Positions 14,198-23,317 of a stretch of DNA of 30,885 nt are shown one piece after another (the first letter of the stretch is position 1; the number at the start of each line of letters is the position of its first letter). The notes beneath the pieces are model-generated. The model was given only the letters and a program-made list of their open reading frames with translations. It did not search any database and had not been told where the DNA came from. The translations under genes and the position numbers were made by a program. The stretch covers positions 1-30,885 of the forward strand of contig CAYWCX010000009.1 of the NCBI GenBank assembly GCA_964456925.1, read 5' to 3'. The stretch is from JBAZKK01 sp964456925. GTDB lineage: Bacteria; Omnitrophota; Gorgyraeia; Gygaellales; Profunditerraquicolaceae.

Positions 14198-16809
14198 AGA
14201 GCGACCTCCTAAGAAAGAAGTTCCTGGAATTCTTCAAGTCCAAAAAACACCGCATCGTAGAAAGCGATTCCCTCGTTCCCCGCGATGACCCGACGGTATT
14301 ATTTACGCCTGCAGGAATGAACCAGTTCAAAAGGCAATTCTTGGGGCTTGCCGGCGATTTCACCCGCGCTGCCTCGGCACAGCGTTGCCTGCGTACCGAC
14401 GACCTGGATAAGGTCGGCAAGACCCGCAGCCATCACACCTTTTTCGAGATGCTGGGGAACTTTTCCTTCGGGGATTATTTTAAGGAAGAGGCAATCGCTT
14501 TTGCCTGGGAGTTTCTGACCGCAGAGCTCGGGATTGCCAAAGAAAAATTGTGGATTTCGGTCTATCAGGATGACGAAGAGGCCTATGGTATCTGGCGCAG
14601 GAAGATAGGGGTTGCGGAAAATAAAATCTTGAAACTCGGGGATAAAGAAAATTTCTGGCCGTCAGAGGCAAAACAAAAAGGGCCCAACGGCCCCTGCGGC
14701 CCCTGTTCCGAAATATTCTTCGACCAGGGCGAGGCTGCCGGCTGCGGAAGGGCTAACTGTAATCCTGCCTGCGATTGCGGGAGGTTCACGGAGGTCTGGA
14801 ACCTGGTATTCACGCAGTTTAACCGCAAGGAAGGCGGGGTATTGGAACCCCTGCCGCGCAAAAATATTGATACCGGGATGGGGCTGGAGAGACTGGCGGC
14901 AGTAATGCAGCGCGTTACCAGCAATTTTGAAACGGATTTATTCGAACCGCTGATAAAAGAAATTACGCGCGAATGCGGCAATGATAAAAATAAGGAATTG
15001 ATTTATGCCGTTGCCGACCACATCCGTGCGATTGCCTTTGCCATATACGACGGGGTGCTGCCTTCCAATGAAGCAAGGGGTTATGTGGTCAGAAAATTAA
15101 TCCGCAAGAGCGTCTTACATTTAAGGTCATCGGGGATTAAGAAACCCTTTCTCTATAAACTGGTGGCGGTGCTGGCAGACCTGATGGAGGAGCCCTATCC
15201 GGAATTAAAAGAGCGCCGGGAAAATATCGCGGAGATTATCCTGGCAGAGGAGAAAAATTTTATCGCTACCTTAAATTCCAGCGATGCCCTGATGACGGAG
15301 AAATTCAAACAGGCAGGCAGTGGTGTAACGCCCGAGAAGGCCGGTATTATTGCTTTTCAACTTTATGATACCCACGGCATCCCCCTGGAGTTAACCCTGG
15401 GATGGGCAGGAAAACATAATATCAAAATATCTAGGGAGGCCTTTGAGAAGGGTTTGAGCCAGCAGAAGAGCCGCTCCAAGATGCAGAGCAGTATGAAGGG
15501 CGATGTTTTTGATATCAAGGATTTACACCTCGGCGCAAAAAAGACTCAATTCTTGGGATATAAAAAAGATGAGACCCGTGCCAAAATTATCAAAATTATT
15601 AAGGACCATAAGCCGGTAAAGAAAATCGCCAAAGGCGAAGAGGCGAGGATTATCCTGGATAAAACCGTATTCTACGCCGAAGCCGGCGGCCAGATAGGCG
15701 ACAGCGGAGAGCTTATCAAGGGTAAGAGTATCTTTGTTGTCTCGGATACCCAGCAGTGCGAGAAGGTCTTTGCGCACAGCGGAAAGGTAAAAGAGGGGAG
15801 TTTCAGGGTGGGCGATGAATTAAAGGCGGCAGTTGACCTCAAGCGCCGGCTTGCCATTGCCCGCAACCACACCGCTACCCATCTTTTACAGGCGGCATTA
15901 AGAAAGATTTTAGGGCCGCACGTAAAACAGCAGGGTTCCCTTGTGGCAGCGGACAGGCTGCGTTTTGATTTCACGCATTTTAAGGATATTGATAACGACC
16001 AACTGCGCCGTATTGAAGAAGAGGTAAACAAACATATCCTGGACGATATAGCGCTTACTACCGCTTCGATGGCTCTGGGGCTGGCAAAAAAGAAGGGTGC
16101 ATTAGCGTTCTTCGGCGAAAAATATGAAGACAAGGTAAGGGTAGTCAAGATAGAAGGCATTTCGCAGGAACTCTGCGGCGGCACGCACCTTTCTCATACC
16201 AGCCAGATCGGAATTTTTAAAATCATCCAGGAAGGTTCGGTTGCCAGCGGGATAAGAAGAATCGAGGCGGTTACCGGCAAGGCCGCTTATGATATTATCG
16301 ATAAGGACGAAAGGCTCGTCGAAGAAATACAGGCGGTACTGCGGGTGGATAAAGAGAAGATGGCGGAGCAGTTAGAGGCAAAATTAGCGCGCTTGAAAGC
16401 CCTGGAAAAAGAACAGCAGGCGCAGAAAATCGGCGAAGTAAAGGATTTGCTGGGCAATCTTATCAGCAAAGCCGAGGATATCAATAACATCAAGGTTATT
16501 GCCGAGATAATACCCGACGCCAGTATGGATATTTTAAGAAAAGCCGTGGATAGCATTAAAGAAAATGTGCCTTCCTGCGTTGCGGCTTTGGGGGCGGTTA
16601 GTAACGGCCGGGCTTTACTGGTGGTGGGTATTACCGCGGACCTTACCAAAAAAGGCTGGGATGCGGCCGGGATTATCCCTGCCGTCGCCGGAATTATCGG
16701 CGGAAGCGGCGGCGGGAGGAAGGATTTTGCCCAGGCCGGAGGCAGCGATCCCGACAGTTTCCCCCAGGCATTTGCCGAACTAAAGAAAATAATTCAAACC
16801 AGGACCTGA
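14194..16809 (+). CDS. alaS: alanyl-tRNA synthetase
   Basis: 871 residues, full length. The class II catalytic core is at the N-terminus (HTFFEMLGNFSFGDYFK near 75-90). A Cys-rich insert lies around 185-200 (GCGRANCNPACDCG). The editing domain has HTATH (His559, His563) and CGGTH (Cys661-His665), the zinc-binding residues that clear Ser- and Gly-tRNA(Ala). The C-terminal C-Ala domain is present (GIIGGSGGGRKDFAQAGG). It charges tRNA(Ala) in the cytosol. ATG 14194 overlaps the recX stop as ATGA, indicating translational coupling. Confidence 0.97.
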   Translation: MKSDLLRKKFLEFFKSKKHRIVESDSLVPRDDPTVLFTPAGMNQFKRQFLGLAGDFTRAASAQRCLRTDDLDKVGKTRSHHTFFEMLGNFSFGDYFKEEAIAFAWEFLTAELGIAKEKLWISVYQDDEEAYGIWRRKIGVAENKILKLGDKENFWPSEAKQKGPNGPCGPCSEIFFDQGEAAGCGRANCNPACDCGRFTEVWNLVFTQFNRKEGGVLEPLPRKNIDTGMGLERLAAVMQRVTSNFETDLFEPLIKEITRECGNDKNKELIYAVADHIRAIAFAIYDGVLPSNEARGYVVRKLIRKSVLHLRSSGIKKPFLYKLVAVLADLMEEPYPELKERRENIAEIILAEEKNFIATLNSSDALMTEKFKQAGSGVTPEKAGIIAFQLYDTHGIPLELTLGWAGKHNIKISREAFEKGLSQQKSRSKMQSSMKGDVFDIKDLHLGAKKTQFLGYKKDETRAKIIKIIKDHKPVKKIAKGEEARIILDKTVFYAEAGGQIGDSGELIKGKSIFVVSDTQQCEKVFAHSGKVKEGSFRVGDELKAAVDLKRRLAIARNHTATHLLQAALRKILGPHVKQQGSLVAADRLRFDFTHFKDIDNDQLRRIEEEVNKHILDDIALTTASMALGLAKKKGALAFFGEKYEDKVRVVKIEGISQELCGGTHLSHTSQIGIFKIIQEGSVASGIRRIEAVTGKAAYDIIDKDERLVEEIQAVLRVDKEKMAEQLEAKLARLKALEKEQQAQKIGEVKDLLGNLISKAEDINNIKVIAEIIPDASMDILRKAVDSIKENVPSCVAALGAVSNGRALLVVGITADLTKKGWDAAGIIPAVAGIIGGSGGGRKDFAQAGGSDPDSFPQAFAELKKIIQTRT

Positions 16810-16811
16810 AA

Positions 16812-18035
16812 ATGAAGATAATACATTTTACCAGCAAGCAATTGGAAAAGGTCTACAACCGCGAGGTCATCCGCTCCCGGCGTATCCAGGACAAGGTAAG
16901 GCGCATTATTGAAGATGTGCGGCTAAACGGCGATGAGGCAGTCCTTAAATATACCCGCAAGTTCGACAGGGTCAAACTCAACCCGAGGCAACTGAAGGTT
17001 TCCCAGATTGAAATCAGCGGCGCCTACCAGAACATCAGCCCTAATTTCGTTTCCACCCTTAAGGTGGTGATTGATAACGTAAACAAATTTTACTGTAAAA
17101 AACTGAAAAAGTCCTGGAGGATGAAGGATGCCGACGGCGTTATCCTGGGAGAAAAATACACCCCTCTGGAGAAGGTAGGGATTTACATACCGGCGGGGAC
17201 AGCGCCTCTGGTTTCTACGGTCTATATGACGGTTTTACCGGCCAAGATTGCCGGAGCGAAAAGAATAGTTTTAATCAGCCCGCCGGATAAACAGGGGCAT
17301 ATCAATCCGCATATCCTGGTAGTAGCAGACCTCCTCAAGGTTAACGAAATCTATCGCGTGGGCGGAGCGCAGGGCGTCGCGGCTTTGGCCTACGGCACCA
17401 AGACCATACCGAAAGTGGATAAGATTGTGGGCCCCGGTAATATTTATGTCAGCGAGGCGAAAAGGCAGGTCTTCGGTTACCTTGATATCGATATGATTGC
17501 CGGGCCTACGGAGTTAGTGGTCATTGCCAACCGCCACAGCGACCCCAAATATATTATTGCGGACTTGCGCGCACAGGCAGAACATACCCAGGGCCTGGCA
17601 ATACTGATTACTAATTCCAAAGGGCTAGCCAAGGAAGTCAAGAATGAACTTGCCGATATCAACGGCTTTATAATATTGACCAAGAATCTCAGCCAGGCAG
17701 TGGAGGTTGTCAATAAAATTGCGCCCGAGCACCTTGAGATTTTAGTGAAGAACCCCCAGCGGCTGGTCAAGGGGATTAATAACGCCGGCGCGATATTTTT
17801 GGGCCCTTACAGCCCCGCTGCAGTAGGGGATTATGTCGCGGGGCCAAGCCACGTGCTTCCCACGCACGGCACGGCAAGGTTCTTCTCGGGATTATCAGTG
17901 CTTGATTTTATTAAAACCAGTCATATAATTAGTTATTCCAAGAAGGCGCTGGAAAAAGTCAGGGAACCCTTAGAGAAGATTGCCGGAATTGAGGGTTTAA
18001 GCAAGCATTTGGACTCGGTAAAGGCGCGGTTTTAA
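16812..18035 (+). CDS. hisD: histidinol dehydrogenase
   Basis: 407 residues, slightly shorter than the usual 430 at the N-terminus. It catalyses the last two steps of histidine synthesis, histidinol to histidine, with NAD and zinc. It shows IYIPAGTAPLVSTVYM, VGPGN and GPTELVVIA. The expected zinc ligands are Gln255 and His258 (RAQAEHTQG), an Asp in GDYVAGPSHVLPT, and His399 near the end (SKHLDSV). It starts two bases after alaS; the AGGA in the alaS end serves as ribosome site. It is the first his gene of the run. Confidence 0.96.
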   Translation: MKIIHFTSKQLEKVYNREVIRSRRIQDKVRRIIEDVRLNGDEAVLKYTRKFDRVKLNPRQLKVSQIEISGAYQNISPNFVSTLKVVIDNVNKFYCKKLKKSWRMKDADGVILGEKYTPLEKVGIYIPAGTAPLVSTVYMTVLPAKIAGAKRIVLISPPDKQGHINPHILVVADLLKVNEIYRVGGAQGVAALAYGTKTIPKVDKIVGPGNIYVSEAKRQVFGYLDIDMIAGPTELVVIANRHSDPKYIIADLRAQAEHTQGLAILITNSKGLAKEVKNELADINGFIILTKNLSQAVEVVNKIAPEHLEILVKNPQRLVKGINNAGAIFLGPYSPAAVGDYVAGPSHVLPTHGTARFFSGLSVLDFIKTSHIISYSKKALEKVREPLEKIAGIEGLSKHLDSVKARF

Positions 18036-18058
18036 TAGTAGGTAGGTTGGGAGAGAAG

Positions 18059-18676
18059 ATGAGAAAGGCAATCGTAGAAAGAAAAACTAAAGAAACGGAT
18101 ATTACGGTAAAGCTTAATATTGACGGTAGCGGCGAATCCAACATCAAGACCGGCATCGGCCTGCTCGACCACATGCTGGAACTCTTTTCCTTTTGGGGAT
18201 ATTTCGATTTAGACATCAAGGCAAAGGGGGATTTTAAGATAGACATACACCACACTAATGAAGATGTAGCTATTGTGCTCGGCCAGGCTTTTAAAAAAGC
18301 ATTGGGCGCTAAATTGGGTATTAGAAGAATCGGCTCTGCATCGGCGCCCATGGAAGAGGTAATGGCTGATGTTACCGTCGATATCAGCGGAAGGGGTTCA
18401 TTTAAATTAAGCAGGACAAGCCCCGGTGCAATAATAACAAAAGAGGAACAAGAAAAATACGATGTAACTTATGCAGAACATTTTTTTGAATCTTTTGCTA
18501 AACAGTTAGGTATGAATTTAAATATAGCTATCCATGTTCCCATGGCTGTTAATTTATATGATTTACACACGACGCTGGAGCCTGTCTTTAAGGCCCTGGG
18601 TATAGCTTTAGACCAGGCCACTCAAATAGACCCTCGCCGTAAAGGTATTCCCTCCACCAAAGGCGTGATTGACTAA
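18059..18676 (+). CDS. hisB: imidazoleglycerol-phosphate dehydratase
   Basis: 205 residues from ATG 18059, which follows GGGAGAGA; a TTG at 18047 in the same frame would overrun that ribosome site. It dehydrates imidazole glycerol phosphate in histidine synthesis. Two metal-binding motifs are seen: HHTNED (His64-Asp69) and the repeat-like DLHTTLEPVFKALG near residue 168. It is monofunctional, without the histidinol-phosphatase domain of the E. coli fusion. The second half is AT-rich compared with its neighbours (18421-18540 about 32% G+C by hand count). The stop codon abuts the hisH start with no gap. Confidence 0.95.
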   Translation: MRKAIVERKTKETDITVKLNIDGSGESNIKTGIGLLDHMLELFSFWGYFDLDIKAKGDFKIDIHHTNEDVAIVLGQAFKKALGAKLGIRRIGSASAPMEEVMADVTVDISGRGSFKLSRTSPGAIITKEEQEKYDVTYAEHFFESFAKQLGMNLNIAIHVPMAVNLYDLHTTLEPVFKALGIALDQATQIDPRRKGIPSTKGVID

Positions 18677-19291
18677 ATGATAGCCATCATTGACTATGGT
18701 ATGGGTAATATCCACAGCGTGCAGAAGGCGCTGGAGTATTTTGGCGCCTCTACTGTGGTCACCGGCAAGCCGCAGGAGGTTATTAAAGCCGAGAAGCTGG
18801 TACTGCCGGGAGTAGGTGCTTTTGACGACGCAGCTTTAGAACTGGAAAAACAGGGGTTGGCACAGGCAATCAGGGAGCATATCAAGGGTAATAAGTTATT
18901 TCTGGGGATATGCCTGGGGATGCAGCTTTTATTTGAATCCAGCGAGGAGGCGCGCGATAAAAGCGGCCTCGGCATCTTAAAGGGCGGGATAGAGAGGTTC
19001 GCTTTAAATCAGGGAGTCAAGATTCCGCACATGGGCTGGAACCAGCTTAATATCAAGAAGCAGGATTGCCCTTTACTAAAAGGCGTTAAGGATAATGCCT
19101 ACGTTTATTTCTGTCACTCTTATTATCCGGCGCCTGCCGACAGGGAAGTTATAGCGGCAACTACTGATTACGGGGGAGAGTTTGCATCTTTAGTCTGGGA
19201 TAAAAATATTTATGCGGTGCAGTTTCACCCCGAGAAGAGCCAGGAAACAGGGCTTAGGATGCTGAAGAATTTTGTGGAGTTAAAGAATTAG
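18677..19291 (+). CDS. hisH: imidazole glycerol phosphate synthase, glutaminase subunit
   Basis: 204 residues. A class I glutamine amidotransferase that makes ammonia for HisF. The oxyanion strand is PGVGAF (44-49), nucleophile Cys79 is in GICLGMQ, and the His184-Glu186 pair is in VQFHPEKS, so the triad is complete. The start directly follows the hisB stop, which suggests coupled translation. HisA starts one base after its stop, and HisF, its partner, is two genes further on. Confidence 0.96.
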   Translation: MIAIIDYGMGNIHSVQKALEYFGASTVVTGKPQEVIKAEKLVLPGVGAFDDAALELEKQGLAQAIREHIKGNKLFLGICLGMQLLFESSEEARDKSGLGILKGGIERFALNQGVKIPHMGWNQLNIKKQDCPLLKGVKDNAYVYFCHSYYPAPADREVIAATTDYGGEFASLVWDKNIYAVQFHPEKSQETGLRMLKNFVELKN

Positions 19292-19292
19292 A

Positions 19293-20009
19293 ATGCTTAT
19301 CATCCCCGCGATAGATTTACAGGACGGCTGCGTAGTAAGGCTGGTGCAGGGCAAGTTTGACCGCAAGGTCTATTCCCGCGATCCCCTGAAAACCGCCAGG
19401 CACTGGGTAAGGCAGGGCGCGAGACTGCTGCATGTAGTAGACCTCGACGGCGCTATAAACGGCAAGCCCAGAAACCTCCCGAGCATAAGAAGAATTACCG
19501 GCGGCGTTGATATTCCGGTAGAGTGCGGAGGGGGAGTGCGGAGTATTGAAACCATCAAGTCTCTCTTGAACAGCGGGGTAGCGCGGGTGGTCCTCGGAAC
19601 GAAAGCCGCAACCGACAACAAATTTCTTAAAAAAACCCTGAAGCAGTTTAAAAATAAAATTGTCGTCAGCGTTGATGCCAAAGGCAATAACGTCTGCATC
19701 AGGGGTTGGCAGGACAAAACCGGGCTGGAGGCCGCCTCTTTTATCAGGGGCTTGAAAAAAATTGGCCTTAAGGAAATTATCTACACCGATATCTCCAGGG
19801 ACGGGACCCTTAAGGGCCCTAATATTAAAGATACGAGGGATATTTTAAAAAAAACGGGAGTTAAGTTAATCGTTTCGGGCGGGATATCCGCGCTGGACGA
19901 TATCCGGCGCTTTAAAGTCCTGGAAAACCAGGGCCTGATGGGTATAATTATAGGCAAGGCCCTTTATGAAGGAAAGTTTACTTTAACCCAGGCATTAAGG
20001 TTTGCTTAA
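19293..20009 (+). CDS. hisA: ProFAR isomerase (phosphoribosylformimino-5-aminoimidazole carboxamide ribotide isomerase)
   Basis: 238 residues, one (beta/alpha)8 barrel. The start is MLIIPAIDLQDG with the catalytic acid/base Asp8; the second Asp is Asp128 in VVSVDAKG. The phosphate-binding motifs are GGGVRS (79-84) and SGGIS. It opens the ribose ring of ProFAR, giving PRFAR, the substrate of HisF-HisH. GRWQ-like specificity loops appear as RGWQDKTG. One base separates it from hisH. Confidence 0.95.
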   Translation: MLIIPAIDLQDGCVVRLVQGKFDRKVYSRDPLKTARHWVRQGARLLHVVDLDGAINGKPRNLPSIRRITGGVDIPVECGGGVRSIETIKSLLNSGVARVVLGTKAATDNKFLKKTLKQFKNKIVVSVDAKGNNVCIRGWQDKTGLEAASFIRGLKKIGLKEIIYTDISRDGTLKGPNIKDTRDILKKTGVKLIVSGGISALDDIRRFKVLENQGLMGIIIGKALYEGKFTLTQALRFA

Positions 20010-20023
20010 GAAAGGAGCGGGGT

Positions 20024-20464
20024 ATGTTTAACAAGAAAACCGTTTTATTGTTAATGCCGTTTCTCATTATAGGCTTAAGCGGATGCGCTACCGCCAGAAA
20101 AAAAGACCTCGAGAGGCAGGCGCTGAAAAATCAGATTTCAGTCTTAGAGGCGCAGATTCAGGTCAAAGACCGGGAAATCAGCAGTTTAAGAGATGCCCTT
20201 GATGAAGCCGGCCTCGAGAAGAGAGAGGCGCTTGCCAAAAAGGCATTAGTCGGCGAGGTCAAATCCCGGCCCAAGGCCAAAGATATTCAACTGGCTTTGA
20301 AAAACGCCGGTTATTACGCAGGGGTCGTTGACGGTAAAATCGGCAAAGCCACCAGGAGCGCCATCAGGGCCTTCCAGAAGGCGAATGGTTTAGCTGTTGA
20401 CGGAAAGGTCGGGAAGCAGACCTGGGCACTTTTAGGGAATTATCTTTACCAGAAGGTAAAATAA
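20024..20464 (+). CDS. lipoprotein with coiled coil and peptidoglycan-binding domain
   Basis: 146 residues. The N-terminus is a lipoprotein signal with lipobox LSGC (Cys21). Residues 28-66 look like a coiled coil (QISVLEAQIQVKDREISSL), and about 78-143 form a PG_binding_1 domain (LALKNAGYYAGVVDGKIG, TRSAIRAFQKANGL, GKQTWALLG). It probably tethers the outer or inner membrane to the wall, in a Pal/Lpp-like role. It has its own good ribosome site (AAAGGAG). It sits inside the his operon between hisA and hisF, where it has no obvious metabolic link. It carries no catalytic motif. Confidence 0.85.
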   Translation: MFNKKTVLLLMPFLIIGLSGCATARKKDLERQALKNQISVLEAQIQVKDREISSLRDALDEAGLEKREALAKKALVGEVKSRPKAKDIQLALKNAGYYAGVVDGKIGKATRSAIRAFQKANGLAVDGKVGKQTWALLGNYLYQKVK

Positions 20465-20471
20465 AACAGCG

Positions 20472-21233
20472 ATGCTGACGAGGCGCATCATACCCTGTTT
20501 GGATATCAAGGAAGGCCGGGTAGTCAAAGGGGTCAAGTTTCTGGGCTTGCGCGATGCCGGAGACCCGGTGGAGATAGCAAAGATTTATGACGGCCAGGCC
20601 GCGGATGAGCTGGTATTTCTGGATATCACCGCCAGTTTTGAAAAGAGAAAGACCCTGGTTGAGCTGGTAGAAAAGATTGCCCGTAACATCTTCCTGCCTT
20701 TTACCGTCGGAGGCGGCGTCAGGGATATCGCGGATATCCGCGACCTTTTAAGCGCCGGGGCAGACAAGGTCTCTATCAATACCGCGGCGGTAAAGTGCCC
20801 GGAGCTGATTCAGGAGGCTTCCCGCAAGTTCGGCAGCCAGTGTATCGTGGTAGCAGTTGACGCTAAGAAGAAAACGGGTAAAGAAAGCTGGGAGGTTTAT
20901 ATCAACGGCGGCAGGACTCCCGCGGACTTGGATGCGCTGGAGTGGGCAGCGGAGGCAGCGGCGTTAGGAGCAGGCGAAATACTGCTTACCAGCATGGATT
21001 ATGACGGCACCAAAGACGGGTATGATATCGCGCTTACGAGAAGTGTTACCACAAGGGTTAATATACCGGTAATCGCCTCAGGCGGCGCAGGGAAATTAGA
21101 GCATTTTTACGAGGTAATCACCCAGGCAAATGCCGATGCGTGTCTAGCCGCCTCGTTATTCCACTATCAGGAATATAGCGTAAGGGAAGTAAAGGAATAC
21201 CTCGCGAAGAAAGGAATAGCAGTGAGGATATGA
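20472..21233 (+). CDS. hisF: imidazole glycerol phosphate synthase, cyclase subunit
   Basis: 253 residues, the normal length. The barrel start is MLTRRIIPCLDIKEGRVVKG with catalytic Asp11; the second is Asp130 in VVAVDAKK. Phosphate-binding loops are GGGVRD (80-85) and SGGAG. With HisH it converts PRFAR plus ammonia to imidazole glycerol phosphate and AICAR. The stop overlaps the hisI start (ATGA). Confidence 0.96.
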   Translation: MLTRRIIPCLDIKEGRVVKGVKFLGLRDAGDPVEIAKIYDGQAADELVFLDITASFEKRKTLVELVEKIARNIFLPFTVGGGVRDIADIRDLLSAGADKVSINTAAVKCPELIQEASRKFGSQCIVVAVDAKKKTGKESWEVYINGGRTPADLDALEWAAEAAALGAGEILLTSMDYDGTKDGYDIALTRSVTTRVNIPVIASGGAGKLEHFYEVITQANADACLAASLFHYQEYSVREVKEYLAKKGIAVRI

Positions 21234-21559
21234 AGAAAAAATTAAACCTCAAGGATTTAAAATACGACCGCCGGGGATTGATTCCGGCGATTATCCAGGA
21301 TTATAAGAGCGGCGAAGTCCTGATGCTGGCCTATATGAACAAGGAGTCGCTTCGGCGCGCCATCAGGCTCGGTAAAACCTGTTTCTGGTCGCGCTCGCGC
21401 AGGGAATACTGGGTTAAGGGCGTTACTTCGGGTTGCTACCAGTATATCAGGAGCATCTCTTATGACTGCGATATGGATGCGCTTTTAATCAAGGTGCGCC
21501 AGGTGGGCGCGGCTTGCCACACCGGAAATCGCAGTTGTTTTTACCGTAAAATAAAGTAA
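21230..21559 (+). CDS. hisI: phosphoribosyl-AMP cyclohydrolase (HisI domain only)
   Basis: 109 residues. It opens the purine ring of PR-AMP in the third step of histidine synthesis. Seen are LMLAYMN, FWSRSRREYWVKG, the Mg-binding DCDMD (Asp79/81/83) and the zinc cysteines Cys80, Cys96 (ACHTG) and Cys103. The PR-ATP pyrophosphatase (HisE) domain that follows in many bacteria is absent, so hisE must lie elsewhere. It overlaps hisF by four bases and is five bases from trpE. Confidence 0.94.
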   Translation: MKKKLNLKDLKYDRRGLIPAIIQDYKSGEVLMLAYMNKESLRRAIRLGKTCFWSRSRREYWVKGVTSGCYQYIRSISYDCDMDALLIKVRQVGAACHTGNRSCFYRKIK

Positions 21560-21564
21560 TCAGT

Positions 21565-23049
21565 ATGTATTATCCAGACTTAAAAACATTTTTAAAATTA
21601 AGCGCAAAGGGAAACCTTATCCCGGTTTACAAGGAGATTAATACTGACCTTGACACCCCGGTTTCGGCATTTCTGAAGTTAAACAAAGACGATTACGCCT
21701 TTTTACTGGAATCCGTGGTCGGCCAGGAGAAAATCGCCCGCTATTCCTTTTTAGGCAGCAGGCCTTGCCTGGTTTTTAAAAGCAAGGGGAGGCTTATCGA
21801 AATCATCGATACCCATAAGAAGAAAACCCGTAGATTCCTCACCCTGGCCGATCCGCTGGAGGAAATAAAGAAGATTATGGCGGCATTCAATCCGGTAACG
21901 GTAAAAGGCCTGCCGCGCTTTTACGGCGGGCTGGTAGGCTATATCGGTTACGATATGGTGCGCTTCTTTGAAAAACTGCCGGATAAGAATAAAGACGATT
22001 TGAAATTACCGGATGCGGTATTCATCCTTACCGATACAATTCTTGCCTTTGACCACATCAACCACACTATCAAGATTATTTATAACGTGATATTACCGGC
22101 GAATAAAAAGCTTTCCCGCGGGAAGAAACTTAAAGTTTACCGCAATGCCGTAAAAAGGATTGAACTGATAGATAAACAGCTAAAGGCGTGCATATCCGAG
22201 AAGGAACCCAGGGGGAAAATCGCCGTTAAACCCAAAATGGTTTCCAACCTTACGAAGCCAGAGTTCTGCCGGATGGTTTCCCGCGCCCAGAAATATATCA
22301 GAAGAGGGGATATTATCCAGACAGTATTATCCCAGCGCTTCAGATTCAAGACTAAAAAGCAACCCTTTGAAATCTACCGCAGTTTAAGGAGTATCAACCC
22401 CTCGCCTTATATGTTCTTTCTAAAATTAAAGGACGTCGCCCTCATCGGCTCCTCCCCGGAGATCCTGGTGCGCTGCGAAGAAGGGATAGTCGAGACCCGC
22501 CCTATCGCCGGTACCCGTGCGCGCGGCAGGAACGAAGAGGAGGATATAAGGCTGGAGAAAGAACTCTTAAACGATGCCAAGGAGAGGGCAGAGCATATTA
22601 TGCTGGTGGATTTAGGCAGGAACGATCTGGGACGGGTTTGCCAGGCAGGCAAAATTGAGGTAGACGAGTTGATGAGCACAGAAAGGTATTCCCACGTAAT
22701 GCATCTGGTAACCAATGTCAAGGGGGTACTGGATAAGCGTTATGATATTTACGATGTGCTGCGTGCCTGTTTTCCCGCCGGCACGGTCAGCGGCAGCCCA
22801 AAAATCCGCGCAATGGAGATTATTGACGAACTGGAAAACATCCGGCGCGGGCCTTATGCCGGTTGCGTGGGGTATTTCAGTTTTTCCGGAAATATGGACA
22901 CCTGCATTACCTTAAGGACTATTGTTGCCCAGAAGGGCACGGCCTATATCCAGGCCGGCGCCGGGATTGTCGCAGATTCTGTTCCGCAAAGAGAATATTG
23001 CGAGACCGTAAACAAGGCCAAGGCCCTGTTTGAGGCCTTGCAAGGATAA
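21565..23049 (+). CDS. trpE: anthranilate synthase component I
   Basis: 494 residues. Makes anthranilate from chorismate for tryptophan synthesis, with ammonia from TrpG. The N-terminal domain keeps the LLES tryptophan feedback motif (47-50). The C-terminal chorismate-binding domain has SSPEIL, ETRPIAGTRARG, LVDLGRNDLGR, FPAGTVSGSPKIRAM and the final IQAGAGIVADS. TrpE rather than PabB or a salicylate/isochorismate enzyme is preferred because of LLES and overall length. No trpG or other trp gene follows; rpsP is next, 15 bases on. Confidence 0.92.
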   Translation: MYYPDLKTFLKLSAKGNLIPVYKEINTDLDTPVSAFLKLNKDDYAFLLESVVGQEKIARYSFLGSRPCLVFKSKGRLIEIIDTHKKKTRRFLTLADPLEEIKKIMAAFNPVTVKGLPRFYGGLVGYIGYDMVRFFEKLPDKNKDDLKLPDAVFILTDTILAFDHINHTIKIIYNVILPANKKLSRGKKLKVYRNAVKRIELIDKQLKACISEKEPRGKIAVKPKMVSNLTKPEFCRMVSRAQKYIRRGDIIQTVLSQRFRFKTKKQPFEIYRSLRSINPSPYMFFLKLKDVALIGSSPEILVRCEEGIVETRPIAGTRARGRNEEEDIRLEKELLNDAKERAEHIMLVDLGRNDLGRVCQAGKIEVDELMSTERYSHVMHLVTNVKGVLDKRYDIYDVLRACFPAGTVSGSPKIRAMEIIDELENIRRGPYAGCVGYFSFSGNMDTCITLRTIVAQKGTAYIQAGAGIVADSVPQREYCETVNKAKALFEALQG

Positions 23050-23064
23050 TAAAAGGAGGATGGT

Positions 23065-23316
23065 ATGGCAGTCCGCATCAGGTTAAGAAGAATCGGCAAG
23101 AGGCCCAAGAAAAAACCGCATTTTCGCATAACGGTATTTGATGAGCGCCGCGCCCGGGACAGCAGGTATATCGAAGAATTGGGTTTTTATAGCCCGGTTA
23201 CCGGCGTGATAAAAGTCAATAAGGAACGCCTGGAGTATTGGGTCAAAAAGGGCGCGCAACCTTCAGAGACTATTAAGAACCTGGTTAAAAAAGCTGAATC
23301 GCTTAAGGAGGCTTAA
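23065..23316 (+). CDS. rpsP: 30S ribosomal protein S16
   Basis: 83 residues, starting MAVRIRLRRIGKRPKKKPHFRI, the typical S16 N-terminus, with YIEELGFYSP. AAAGGAGG precedes the ATG. In many bacteria rpsP leads an operon with rimM, trmD and rplS; here it is followed by yajC and secDF instead. Its C-terminus contains the AAGGAGG used by yajC. Confidence 0.97.
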   Translation: MAVRIRLRRIGKRPKKKPHFRITVFDERRARDSRYIEELGFYSPVTGVIKVNKERLEYWVKKGAQPSETIKNLVKKAESLKEA

Positions 23317-23317
23317 G

